A stretch of 64,000 bases of DNA from Moniliella sp. 'wahieum' (Eukaryota > Basidiomycota > Moniliellomycetes > Moniliellales > Moniliellaceae). Both the position numbers and the translations under genes were made by a program. The stretch's first letter is position 1. Every line of letters starts with the position of its first letter. Of the stretch, positions 1 to 10,476 are shown one piece after another. The stretch is taken from assembly GCA_003971905.1 (NCBI GenBank), contig RSEE01000021.1, positions 372,001-436,000 on the forward strand, given 5' to 3'. Below the pieces are notes generated by a model. That model was not told the DNA's origin, did no database searches, and saw only the letters and a list, made by a program, of their open reading frames with translations.

Positions 1-1169
1 TGGTGAGCCGGTGGACTCGATGTGCTCCGTCACAAGCATCTCCCTCAATTACACTTCTTTCATGTTCCTTTGTCTTGTTGGGCTGTTAGTTACATCTCGT
101 ATCATGCGGGGATAACTGTCTTTTGCGTTTTCGTCTTCTCCTGAGAGAAGTCTCCGAGGAAAACCTGTCAGACCTGATGCAGAGATTGTGGCCCCTGCGT
201 GGTGTGTCTGCGCATTATTTTACCTGTCTGCTTCTCTTGGCTTGGCTTGTTTCTGTTGCCGCGTTACTAGTGACTCTCCGTTTTTTGAATCTCGAAGGTC
301 CCTCCCTCCAACCGTGGATCAGCAATCAGATCTTCATTGCGCCTTGATTACATTTAGTTAGTAATTGCCTACAGACATCAGAAGCCCCTGTTATTCGTCA
401 GGCTGAGAGGTCTGAAGATGTCTGTGCACCCGACAATGTACACCGATGCTCGGTCTTTGCGTTCCATTTGTAACAGCTGTGCTCACTTAGTTGGAGGTGG
501 ACGGCCCCGGTAACGGTGGATAAGGCTCCGACTGTTGAGAAATGTACTCGATATATCCCTCCTCTTCTTTGACTCTGTCGTCCCGCACCTGGAACTGGAT
601 GCGTTGTGCATGGCGTGAGGCTAGTCAATGACTAATGATGGCAAACCGATTATTCATTCAGGCCTCAGGAGTGCGTGTGGTGGTGCTTGTTGGTGGGCGG
701 GGCGGGTAATTGCATCTGGATATTGATTCCAGATGGGGTGAGCGGCGAGCGCGCTGAGCAATGATGCCGGTGATGGTGGACCCAGGGAGCAGGGCGGCAG
801 AGATGGCAGAGAGGGGGTCATGCATGTCAATATTCAATCGATGACGTTGGATCAGATCTCAGATGCGGCCACAATCTGAAAGGTGCACATCCCCCAGACT
901 GGCGCAGTGCGGGGCGGGGCGGGGGCTAGGGTTGGCGTGCTGCGCATGCTGATGGGCATCGAGGAGTGCGGCTGCGTTGATGGCATCGATAGCTGAGATC
1001 AGAGATCTGATAACCGATCCCCGGCAGCTCTGCTCCACGATGCGGCCATCCAATGCCCATCCTCCGCCCGTGCCGGCCTCTTTGCCCGCCGCGTCGGCTG
1101 CGCCTTTGTCCGTCTCGCGTCGCCTCGCCTCCTTTCTCCTCCCCGCCGCCATCTTCCCCCCCCGACGCC
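1..1169. other. Left flank, no gene recognised
   Basis: No open frame here is longer than about 75-100 codons with a protein-like composition. From about 830 to 1020 the DNA carries AGATCT/GATC-rich words (CAGATCTCAGATG and GAGATCAGAGATCTGATAAC), the same type seen near 44.2, 46.1 and 49.4 kb. The last 100 bases are C-rich and probably form the leader of the bZIP gene that follows. Confidence 0.5.
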
Positions 1170-2879
1170 ATGGCCCATCCCGCCCTCATGACCTGGGCGC
1201 CCCCCGCCGCTCCCGCCCCTGTGGCGTATGCGCCCCCGCCCCCATCCGCCGTCTCTGCCCCGCCCCCGCGCCGAGGACGCCCCCGCGGTCGGCATCAACA
1301 GCGGCCAAGACGACGACACGAGCCAAGCGCAAGCCCGCTTCGTCCCGCACCCCCCAAGCCACGGGCCTGCCCGCCCCCTTTCCCCCCGTGCCCATGCCTG
1401 TGGGCGAGGTACTGAATGCGTTGGCTGGCGCGGTCGCCATGACCGCATCCGTACTCACCGTGCCCCCCCAGCTGCGCCAGTTGTCTCCCCTCTGACCGAA
1501 CTCGATGAGGCGGGGGCGGAGGAGCTGACCCGCTCCAAGCCTGGCCGCAAACCACTGAACGATGTACCGGCTACCCGACGCACCGCACAGAATCGTGCTT
1601 CGCAGCGCGCCTTTCGTGAACGCCGCCAAGCGCATCTTGCCGATCTAGAGGGGAAGGTGAAGCGGTACGAAGCGGAACGTGGAGCGATTGCTTCGCAGCT
1701 TTCCATCCTAGCTCAGCGCGTGAGGGAGGAAACTCCACGGGTGTATGCGTTGGAAACGGCCCTTGTGGCTCGCGACCAAGAAATTTCGCATTGGCAAGCT
1801 CGGTGCACCGACTTGAGTCGGGCCTTGGATGCGGTTCAGGCGGCGGTACGCAACTCGATGCCAGACAAGCCCCCGGTCGCCTCCAGCGAAACCCAGGCCA
1901 GTCTCTCGGCCCTCGGCACCTCCGCGCCGCTCCCTCGAGACGGTCACCACCCCCACGGCTTCATCCACCACCCTGTCCCCCTCGCCGCCTGGGCCGAAGC
2001 GACGGGAGACGGCGAGTGCAATCATGCCAACGGCACTTACCATGCCCAATGGTGGGGTTGGTGTGTGGACCAGCTTGCCTCCGTTGGACGCGCCTGGCGC
2101 CACCGAGGACGGCAAGTGGTGTGGTGGGTGCGTCAAAGGCGGGGAATGTGCTTCGCGGGGATGGGATCATCGACTTTGATGCGGGTGCGCCAGTAGCCGT
2201 CGCCACTGGAACCGATGCCGTGCCACTTCGTCAGAAGCGCAGCAAGGCTTCCGACACAAAACTGTGGTTGGTGCAGCCGTGCAGCGAAGAGGCAACCGTC
2301 GCCCCTGCGAGCGAGGTCCCCCAGTGCTCGGGCGATCCCCGCACCTGTGGTGCCTGTGGTACCGACCCGGGTCTGGCTGCGTTCTGCGAGGCGGTGAATG
2401 AGGAGGAACGAGGTGGAGATGTGCCCGTGGCAGCCCGCCTTGCCCGCCCGCCTAGCCCTTCGGGCGTGGAGGAAGGCGAGCAGGAAGCGTCGGTACCCGA
2501 GGCGTGGCGGCAGCTCCGCTCCCACCCCCACTTTGCCTCCTTTACGCATGACGACCGCGCGGGGCTCAACTTGCTTGCCGACGTGGTGGCTGGCCGGCAT
2601 GCGCTTCTTACCGTCCCAGACGCAGGAAGTGCGCGTGCGAGCTCGTCGGAGCCACTGGCGCGTCGCAAGCGACGCCGGGTCCATGTGGATCGCGATGGAA
2701 TCCGAAATGCGTTGGCGCTCTTGGACAGTGGCGCCTGGCCTGCAAGCCGAGCCACGACACCCCCTTCCCCTACTGCTGCCTCGACCAAGTCGCTGTTGAA
2801 AGCGAATGGACACGGAAGAACGATGTGGATGCTACTCTCTTGCTCCACTACTACTACTGCCACACTGGACACTGCGTGA
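1170..2879 (+). CDS. HapX/Yap-like bZIP transcription factor
   Basis: This encodes a nuclear DNA-binding regulator of the fungal AP-1-like bZIP family. The basic region lies near 1560-1640 and shows PGRKP followed by NRASQRAFRERR, the fungal AP-1 signature, then a heptad-like zipper running to about 1800. Downstream there are two cysteine clusters. One, near 2117-2151, reads WCGGCVKGGEC. The other, near 2318-2390, reads CSGDPRTCGACGTDP and then FCEAV. Paired clusters after an AP-1-type bZIP are typical of HapX-like iron regulators, where they sense iron-sulfur status, so HapX-like is the best guess; a general Yap1-like stress factor is the alternative. I do not see the CCAAT-complex (Hap4-type) binding motif. 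ATG 1170 (MAHPALM) is the likeliest start. The reading frame changes about four times between 1260 and 2160, so this is a span, not one clean ORF. No intron is needed. Confidence 0.75.
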
Positions 2880-3034
2880 AGACTTAAGTATTATGTCTAC
2901 AAAAATCTTGTTTATCGATCTATCCGGAGCCCCTCCGGCCCTCATTCTGCTTCGACCAGCTGTGGTTGGTCCCTGCAGAAGAGACAGGAAGCAGTGCACA
3001 GACAGGAAGAGTCGGATAGTACATAGATAGAGCC

Positions 3035-4160
3035 TTGGAGGCCTTGTTAGGTGGTGGATTAAACCACAGAGTCCCCTCGCCGGCTCCCATCAGACACGAA
3101 GCATTCTCAGCTGTGGTTCGGGCTGCCGTCGTCAATCCGATGGTCTACGAGTGGCGCCAGGCCTCCCCATCTGCCCCAACCCGAGATCACGCTCTCCACC
3201 AGAACAGCTATCAGCAAGGAATTCGTGAATTTGTCCTGGCCCACTTGGGCGCCAAACGCACACTTCTTCCCCGCCCATTCCGTCCACTGGAGAGGGCCGA
3301 GGCGGGATTCCGATGTGCCATAGGAGGCTGGCTCGGGCGCGGGTATACGAGGCAACACGACGACAGGCAAGGGGGGTCGAGCCTGCGCCAGCTGTGCCTG
3401 ACCCACGTGTACGGGCCCAACCCGCCTGCGACCGGCTTCTGTGCGCTCTGCCCAATCCCATCCGCCTGCACCCGTACCAGGAGTTGAGGAGCATCGCGTC
3501 GAAGAGAGAGCCGGATTGGCCGGCACGCGCTCGGTACGAAGGACACCAAAACGGGGATGGGAGCAACGAGGGTTCCGGCGCGGGAGGATGGGGCCGCAGT
3601 CGGGGCCGAGGCAGGTTCAGCGCGTTGGACGATACTGCGCAGAGGAGAGAGGGCTTTGGGCCTGCACGAACCGCAGCTTCATACGCTACTAGAGGCGGTC
3701 ACCGTGCTAGATTGTCTCCACGTTGCTTGCTTTCGGTGTGGGCGCACCACAGGCCAGGGAGGATACGTTGAATAAGAACGTGACAGTGGGCATGGGCGTG
3801 GGCATGGCGTGGGCGTGTGCGTGGCGCACTGCCCAGGCCCAAGTCAGTAACAACGGGTCAGCACGGGGTCCTTACCCGGGGTGCCGACCCTTCCCTCTGG
3901 CGCGGACTTACCGCCAGTCGAGTCAGGGACAGACGAGGCCTCTGTTCGTCGCGTACGTGCGGGCACTCAAGAAGTGGGTGTGCGCTGCGGTCCGGATGAG
4001 GGTCGGGATCGAGGGCGGTGGGGCACAGGACCGGAGCAGGCGCCAGCCCAGTCCCGTCCCTCTTGCTCTCAGCCTGGAGCTTGGCCTTGGCTCCACGCGA
4101 CGCGGGGGGACGAGCTAATGCGTCGGCGGGCGGTGCGGAAACGTCGATCTGCAACGTGAC
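3035..4160 (+). CDS. Possible coding stretch, product unknown
   Basis: I recognise no family here. Several overlapping plus-strand frames look protein-like in turn: 3060-3400 (with GIREFVLAHLGAKRTLLPRP), 3557-3775 (with LHVACFRCG) and 3881-4159 (with GTDEASVRRVRAGTQEVGVR). The codon-like periodicity suggests a gene broken by frame changes, like its neighbours. The CFRC piece is faintly LIM-like but too little remains to call it. Antisense frames of similar length exist, so non-coding downstream DNA of the bZIP gene is equally possible. Confidence 0.2.
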
Positions 4161-4550
4161 CCACCAGGATACGACGACATCCCCTAGCGAGCAAGGTCTA
4201 GTCTAGCATGCCCTGATCAACGTCAATCCCCCTCCCGGCAACCGCGCCCCCGACCACGCATGTGACGGGGACGAGGCTGCCACGGGCAAAAGCACCAAGG
4301 CACGGTCCTGGTGCGAGGCACAGCCGCCTGCTCGCCCTGTCGCCGCCACGGTTTGTCTCAAATTGCACGGCGGGTGTGGCCTGATGGGCCGTTCGCGTTC
4401 GTGCAGCCTCTGGACCCGTGGGCCCAGAGCAGTCAAGGCGGATGATGTGTGAATAAGTAATACGATGGGGGGGTTCATGAGATTCCGGCCGGCGGAGGGA
4501 GAACGAATGAAGATGGAAAACTGACTGAGTGGGGACAAAGCAGGAAGGAG

Positions 4551-4605
4551 TGAGGAATGGGGAATGGGGAGTGGGGAATGGGGAATGGGGAATGGGGGGG
4601 AAGGG
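4551..4605 (+). repeat. (GGGGAAT)n microsatellite
   Basis: About six or seven copies of a 7-base unit, GGGGAAT with a few substitutions, end in a G run. It lies just beyond the 3' end of the phospholipase C gene. The G-rich strand could form a quadruplex. Confidence 0.9.
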
Positions 4606-4675
4606 GAGATACTGGGAGCGCGCGGGGGGGAAGGTGTGCAAAGATGGGGGGTGAATTGGTAAAAAAAAAGGGAGC

Positions 4676-7658
4676 TCAATGCAAAGCGAGGGGAAGAGGG
4701 GTGGGTACTTTGGTTGGATGCGGGGGGGGGGGGCAGCCGACAAGACGAGGCGAGGGGACGAGCGTCGGACTGAGGCTCAGGGTCCCGAAACTGCGTGCTG
4801 GGTGACGAGAGGCTATCGTCCGTTGCGCCCGAGGTGGGGTAGGAACTGGGGTGGAGAGGGGCGTCAGCGTGCTGAGCACGCCCTCGAGGTGAAAGCCGAT
4901 ATGGACAACAAAGAGCGTGGCATGCGGCAACGGATTCAGATAGGCATCGTACAAGGGCAGGTGATGGATCCTCGGCCAAGGAACCAACGCTGGCCATGTG
5001 TGCTGCGGCCAAGACTCGTCCGGCCTCGCCGTCCTCGGACGAGGACCGGTGCCGGAGCGGGGAGAGCAGCTTGGATTTCCGCAGCTCTTCTTCCGCATGG
5101 GACCAGACTTGGAACCGGACAAAGGCGAGATCGAGCAGGCCGCCCGTCAAACTCCCGATGCTCCGATCCCCGGCCAGCGCCATGCCAGGTGCAAGCGGCA
5201 CGTCCAACGGTACCGACAACTCTTCGTCCCAGCGCGGGTTGAAGCCGTTGCGGTGCACGACCTGCGTACTTTCTTTCTCGGCTCCCTCGCCACTTTCGCG
5301 CCGCATCAGCTTGGGCAGCCGGGCGGGCGAGAGCGAACGTTGTTCGCCCCATTGGGGCGGGGTATGCAACGCAAGCGACACGGACGGCGACAACAGCTCT
5401 TCCTCCACCCGGGGTAAAAGTTGGGCCGAGATGACATGAACCACGAGGCGAATGCGTACCTTGGCCGCACTCTCGTACGGATCGCGCAGCGCACGAGGCT
5501 TGAGCACGTACCCAGCCGCCGCGTTGCGCGCAAAGAGCGCATGGGACAGCTCCAAGCCCAAGTCGCTCGTTTGCCAATTGAGCGCCACCTGCTGACACCC
5601 GGCCATCCAGAACGCCAGCGGATCTGGGTTGGCCGACGTGTGTTTGCCCCGGGCTACATTGCTCATGAGCGACGGGTAGATGCGCACGAGGTGAGTCCGA
5701 GCGTGGCCCAAGAGCTGGGGCAAATGTTTGCGCGCCCCAGCTTCGGAGAAACTGATCATCTGTTCCGGCGCCGGGGCAAAGCCACGAAACTTGACGCCGA
5801 CCGTGTAGACCAAGAGCTCGGCAAGCCGCGGCGACAGGGCGCGTTTGGTCGAGCGCAATTTTCGTCCGAGACGTCGCAAGCTGTCGTCCGATGTGGACGC
5901 ATCGTCCGACACACTGCATCCTTCGCTCGACGAGGTCAGCACCGGAGCCAGCGGCAACTCTTCCTCCCCGGCCGTCAAGGGCGAGGGACAAGGGGAGAGG
6001 GTGAACGAGGGCGAAGGCGATACGGTGCTGGGCGCATGCACAGAATGGGCTTGCACGTTCTTGGCCTTGATCAGAATCCGCCCTTGCAGTTCCCGCGGCG
6101 AGGGGAGATTAGGCGCATGGGCCGAGTACGGTAGACGCTGGGTGAGCAGGGCGGGGCCCAACTCGGCGCGCAGGATGGAAGCAAGGCTGTCCTGTTGTTG
6201 CAGCGTGTTGTGCACCTCGAGGCAGAGGATGAGAGGCCAAGGCGAAGCAGCAAACGCATAGCGTGCCACGGCCCGGAGCGCATCCCGGATTCCCAATCGC
6301 GTCGTCAACGTTCGGCCGTGAGTAACCAGGGGTTCTCCATGAGGCCCATCCCAACAATCAATCTCGATCGATCGGGCGCCGGCCTGGAGCGCACGCACCA
6401 AGCCCTGGACCTCGCTTCCTCCGACCAATTGACCGGACACGAGGTAGGTGTTGTGGCTGGCCGCAATAAAGTACTCGTTCAGGGGACGGTCCATATCATG
6501 GGCACAGGCATCCGCATGAACCGCCCGTTTGGAAGGGTCGGGGCAGCGAGGGCCAAGAGCGCCTCGGGGGTATGCGCAGACAGTCGTTGAGCATCCAGAT
6601 GGGACTGAGCTTGGATGCTCGGCAACGCCCAAGGTGCGTACCGATCGGCAATGGCACAATTGTCTGCGCTCAGCAAAAAGTTGGTAAACCCGTCCAGTGT
6701 CAACAAGCCAGTTTCTGCATCAGCGAACCGGCGGAACAGCATGGACAGGGCATCGTCTTTCAAGACCATCTGAGGGCAAGAAGGGTCAGTCAACCTCGTT
6801 TGGGGCAACATACGCCTATACATAGGTCGAACCGGGAGGAAGGAAAACACACCTTTTGTTCTTGCGCCAGAAAACACCCAAATTCATGCTGGTTCATCCC
6901 AGTGTTCGAACCAGACCAAGCACCATAGATGGCGTCGACCTCAGGTCGGTACGTTAGCAGGCGGACAAAGACTTGGAACTGGGCAAAGTCAAGTGTGCCA
7001 GCCGCATTGGTGTCGGCCTTGGCGAAGAGGGCAGCGAGGGTAGACTGGGGAGCATGGATGCCGAGTTGGCGACAGAGGCGCGCAGTGGCTGCCAGGCCTA
7101 AGCGCTCGCCGGGGGCAGGGGGAGGGGCGAGGAGCGCGGCATGAGGCGGGACGGCTGCCTTGGGCAGACGCAAGAGCGCAGGGGGGAGAGGGAGGTGGGC
7201 GCAGTCAGGGGCGGAGCTGGAGTAGAGCCGAGGAGAGCGTGCTTGGCGAGCAGGAGGAGCTGGAGCGCACGTCGCCAGCAGGCAAAGCTCTCGTCCGACA
7301 AGGCAATGAGGTGGAGCTGCTTGTCGGCGGGCGGGTCGCCCGGCCGAGCAAAGGCGCGATACGAGACGGTAATCCACCTGGGTTCATGGGCAGCCGAGAT
7401 ACTGAGGGCCTCGCGGTCTGCCGCCGCCGCAGCGCCGGCACGAACAGACACGAGAGAGGCGAGGGTGACGCGGTTGGACTTTTTGCTGGCCCACGTCATC
7501 TCGCCAGCGACAGCGTCAAGCCGAAAGCGGAAAAAACGTTGGCGGACCTTGCGCGTAGTGACTTTGAGCAGCATCCCCACTCTTGGGGGGGAGGGCGGCA
7601 GAGCGGGCGGTGTGAGAGGATGGGGCAGGGGCGGAGCGGAAGCTGGCAATGCGAGCAT
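4676..7658 (-). CDS. plc1: Phosphoinositide-specific phospholipase C (PLC-delta type)
   Basis: This enzyme hydrolyses PIP2 to IP3 and diacylglycerol at membranes, with calcium dependence. Domains in order are PH (about 7250-7580, starting GMLLKVTTRKVRQRFFRF), EF-hand-like region (6600-7080, with DTNAAGTLDFAQF), X box (6080-6500), Y box (5480-5830) and C2 (4880-5420). The X box keeps the catalytic residues: ASHNTYL (His-Asn), IEIDCWDG (Glu and Asp), VTHGRTL (second His) and CLEVH (Glu). The Y box reads PRLAELLVYTVGVKFRGF and ends in NPDPLAFW and GYVLKP. One intron is clear at 6770-6852 (donor GTGTGT, acceptor CAG). The frame changes near 7150, 6600 and 4970; after the last one C2 ends with HLPLYDAYLNPLPHATLFVV. 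ATG 7658 is the first start in the PH frame. A proline-rich N-terminal extension could begin near 7987 (MSSTQPSLPRP), as fungal PLC1 proteins often have one. Confidence 0.93.
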
Positions 7659-8766
7659 CCGAGGAGCGACGGCGGGCTAGTGGGATGAGCGGCGGGACGG
7701 CGCAGAGCCCGGGGGGGGAGGAGGTGGCGGGGGTGAAGGCGACGGGCGAGGGACATGGGGCTGTCGATGTCAGGTAGCGTCGCTGCTCGGGCAGGGAAGT
7801 GGAGCCGGGGAGGGGGTTGAGGATGAGGATGGGAATGAGACGGAGGCTGAGGGGGAAGGTGCGGAGGAGGATGCGAAGGGGACGGAGAAGGCGAATGGGA
7901 TGAAGGGATGGGGCAGGCGTCGGCGTCGGCGTCGGGAGGAGGCGGGCGACGCGGAGGGCGCGGCAGAGACGGCTGGGTGGAGGACATGGGCGCGGGGCCA
8001 AGGCTGGGCTCGGACTGCGGCGGAGGATGGACGAAGACATGGCGAGGGACAAGGCGGCGCGAGTGCGGGGGGTGGAGGTCATGTGCGCCGGGTGGGGGGG
8101 CGGGGGGGGACATGGGGGGGGGGGAGAGGTGGTGGGAGAGGTGGTGGGAAATGGGGGTGGAAGAGGGGGTGGGAGAGAGATGGCAGGAGAGAGGTGGCGG
8201 AGTGATAGCAGAGAGTGGCAAAAAAAGGCAGGCGGGCGGCGCAGAGGAGAAGCAGCGATGGAGGCGGCTGGGCTGGGGGTGGGGGTGGGAGTGCCGGTGC
8301 GGTGTCCTACGGCGACTGGAGACGGAGCGGCGAGTCCGGAGTGGGGCTACGGAGAGCAGCACCGAGTGAGCAGACAGGATGAAAAGAGGAAACGGGCAAT
8401 GATGATCGATGAATGACGCAACCGCGTCTCCAACCCAGCGCCTGCCGCCGAGAAGAGCGCTGCGCAACTCACAGAGTGCAGCCCAACGCTGGGCCGCAAC
8501 CCTCCAGGCGCAGGACCGCACACGAGCCTAAGCGCCGCGGCGCCAATACGCGGCGCCCAGGCGCTGCTGCTCTCCAGCAGACGCCCCAGCGGCTCTGGGC
8601 TGCTTCTGGGTTGTGAGTCAGATTCTGATTCGGATCTTCCAGCTCGCTTTTGTTTTTTCTCTTTCAAAAGCCGCGGGCACGCCGAGGCCCTGGGCACTCC
8701 ACGGGGGATACGTGGAGTAGTGACTACTGACTACGGCGCTCCGCCCGCACTGGCACCCTGTGGGCC
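7659..8766. other. Upstream region of phospholipase C
   Basis: On the minus strand this stretch is very proline/serine/histidine-rich in all frames and may include an N-terminal extension of the PLC protein down to about 7987, with promoter and leader beyond. On the plus strand it is G-rich, with runs of 7-11 G and GGTGGGAGAGGTGG repeats near 8090-8170 that could form quadruplexes. From 8500 to 8600 there are GC-rich palindromes (GCGCCGCGGCGCC). Confidence 0.5.
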
Positions 8767-8815
8767 TCAGCCTCAGCGCTCAGCGCTCAGCTCAGCGCCC
8801 CCAGCGCCTCAGCCA
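8767..8815. repeat. CAGCGCT-type tandem words
   Basis: Irregular tandem copies of CTCAGCGCT, built on the palindrome AGCGCT. Similar CAGCGCC words recur near 9510-9530 and 9865. Confidence 0.8.
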
Positions 8816-10476
8816 TGTTAGCGTTCCCGTTGCCAGATACGCCGGCCCCGGCACCGCGCCACACCGCACGCGTCACCCGTCCGTCGCTGGCCGCGTCAAC
8901 GACGCGAACTTTTAACGTTCCCCTGCCCAGCCCTCTGCGTCATACATCGCGGCCCGCCTCCACACTCCACCTGACACTGCCCCCCGCCGCCTGCTTCCCA
9001 GCTCCGAAGCTCCTCTGCCGTGCCAGCCAACGCGCAGCGAAGGCGGCAAACGCCTATGCCGAAAGCCCATGGTATGTGGCCCAATGCATAAGGCCCACGC
9101 CTAACGCCTATAAGACCTACGGCCTAAGGCCGACTAGTAATCGAGTATCAAAGCGCCTAAGATCTAAGACCAAAGGCCGATACAGGCAAGGCAAGGCCAG
9201 GCACATAGGCGGGGCAAGCACACGTAAGCGTGCGAGCCGACTGGCCTGTCGTCTCGCTCCTCTCCCAACCGCCACAGCAGCCCAAGTCGGGCCGGACCAG
9301 CCCGAGGTGATGTGTGAGCGTAGAAAGGCGTGGACACTGGCCGCCTGCCTTCCCTCGCTTTTGATCATCAACATAATATCATCATCACACTGTCATGCAT
9401 CTGCATCAGCGGTCGCATGTTACATCAGACCAAAGCCTACGTATCGTATCGACAGGCAATACAAAGACCCCATTCGCGTGCGATCAGTCGCTGATCAGGG
9501 CGCTCAGCCCCAGAGCGCCTCAGCGCCTCTGCCTTCTCCACAAAGCAGTCGCTCCAATCGTAAATCATGAATCAACAAGCAACGAGCCAATCAACAATCC
9601 TTAATCACCAAGCTTATCCACCGCCCACAGCCCATCCGACTCCGCCTCAGTCACCAGTGACATGTGGCGCCAGTGACATTCACCGGCACTCCCCTCCTCT
9701 CCGGCTCTTCCCCTCCCCTGCGCCGCACGCCGCTGGCCAATTCGTCTTATCGGTTAGCAAGATGGCCCGCTCTCCCTTGTCTTTTTGTCTGTCCCCCGCC
9801 GCGCGCACACCACAGCCCAACCCCACGCAACACAGCGCATGGACAGAGTCGCAACCTCCGCGCTGCAGCTCAGCGCCTCTCCTGCCCCCCTCCCCCACGG
9901 AGCCCCTCGGATCTCACAATCGCACCGTGCATTCGATCACGCTCCTCTGGCGTCAATGCAATCAATATATGTCCCTGGTCTTCATCCGTCCCTCTCATTC
10001 ATCGGTTTAACGTTTACGTTTGCACCATGTGCCCACACACCATCTATCGTGTCGTGAACGTCGATGACGCGACGCAGTATAGACTGATGCACCGTAGCAC
10101 CATCAGTTGCATCAGCGGCCACTGGTCAGCTCAGACAGTCAAAACGACAACCGGGAAAGTCTGCTTGCCAGTAGTTCCCAAGCTCGGTCAGTCACGAGGT
10201 GGACAGGCAGGAGAAGGGGAAGAGGAGAAGTGACGCGAGAGGAGGGAAAAGAGTTTGTGGTGCTATTACTCACTGCAGCGTCAGTGGTACCTTCTAGGTC
10301 TGGGCCTATGCCTAGTACTGTGCCTGTGTCATTGTACCGTGCCTAGTATTATATGGAACTAGCATGCCACGTTGGACGAGCCCTGTGTTGATGTTGAGGC
10401 ACTGTCGCCAGCCGGATTGGCACGCTGGCACACCACACCCAATTAGTTGTACAACTCGCTCCTAGCCGTGGTGAGC
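8816..10476. other. Intergenic, no gene recognised
   Basis: Two open frames exceed 180 codons (8815-9570 and 9664-10233, plus strand), but both are low-complexity, translate simple repeats and show no domain. From 9085 to 9215 the DNA is made of GCCTAAG/AAGGCC words (for example GGCCTAAGGCC). From 9580 to 9940 it is C-rich. I see no RNA gene. Confidence 0.5.

Noticed and set aside
3680-3775. LIM zinc-finger fragment (HVACFRCG)
   Set aside because: Only one partial CxxC is present; the remaining LIM cysteines and histidine are not found.
7900-8416. Gly/Arg-rich plus-strand ORFs
   Set aside because: Translations of the G-run DNA upstream of phospholipase C.
8815-9570. 251-codon plus-strand ORF
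   Set aside because: It translates GCCTAAG/AAGGCC words and other simple repeats; no domain and an odd composition.
9664-10233. 189-codon plus-strand ORF
   Set aside because: Pro/Ser/His-rich in C-rich intergenic DNA with overlapping frames of similar length; nothing protein-like.
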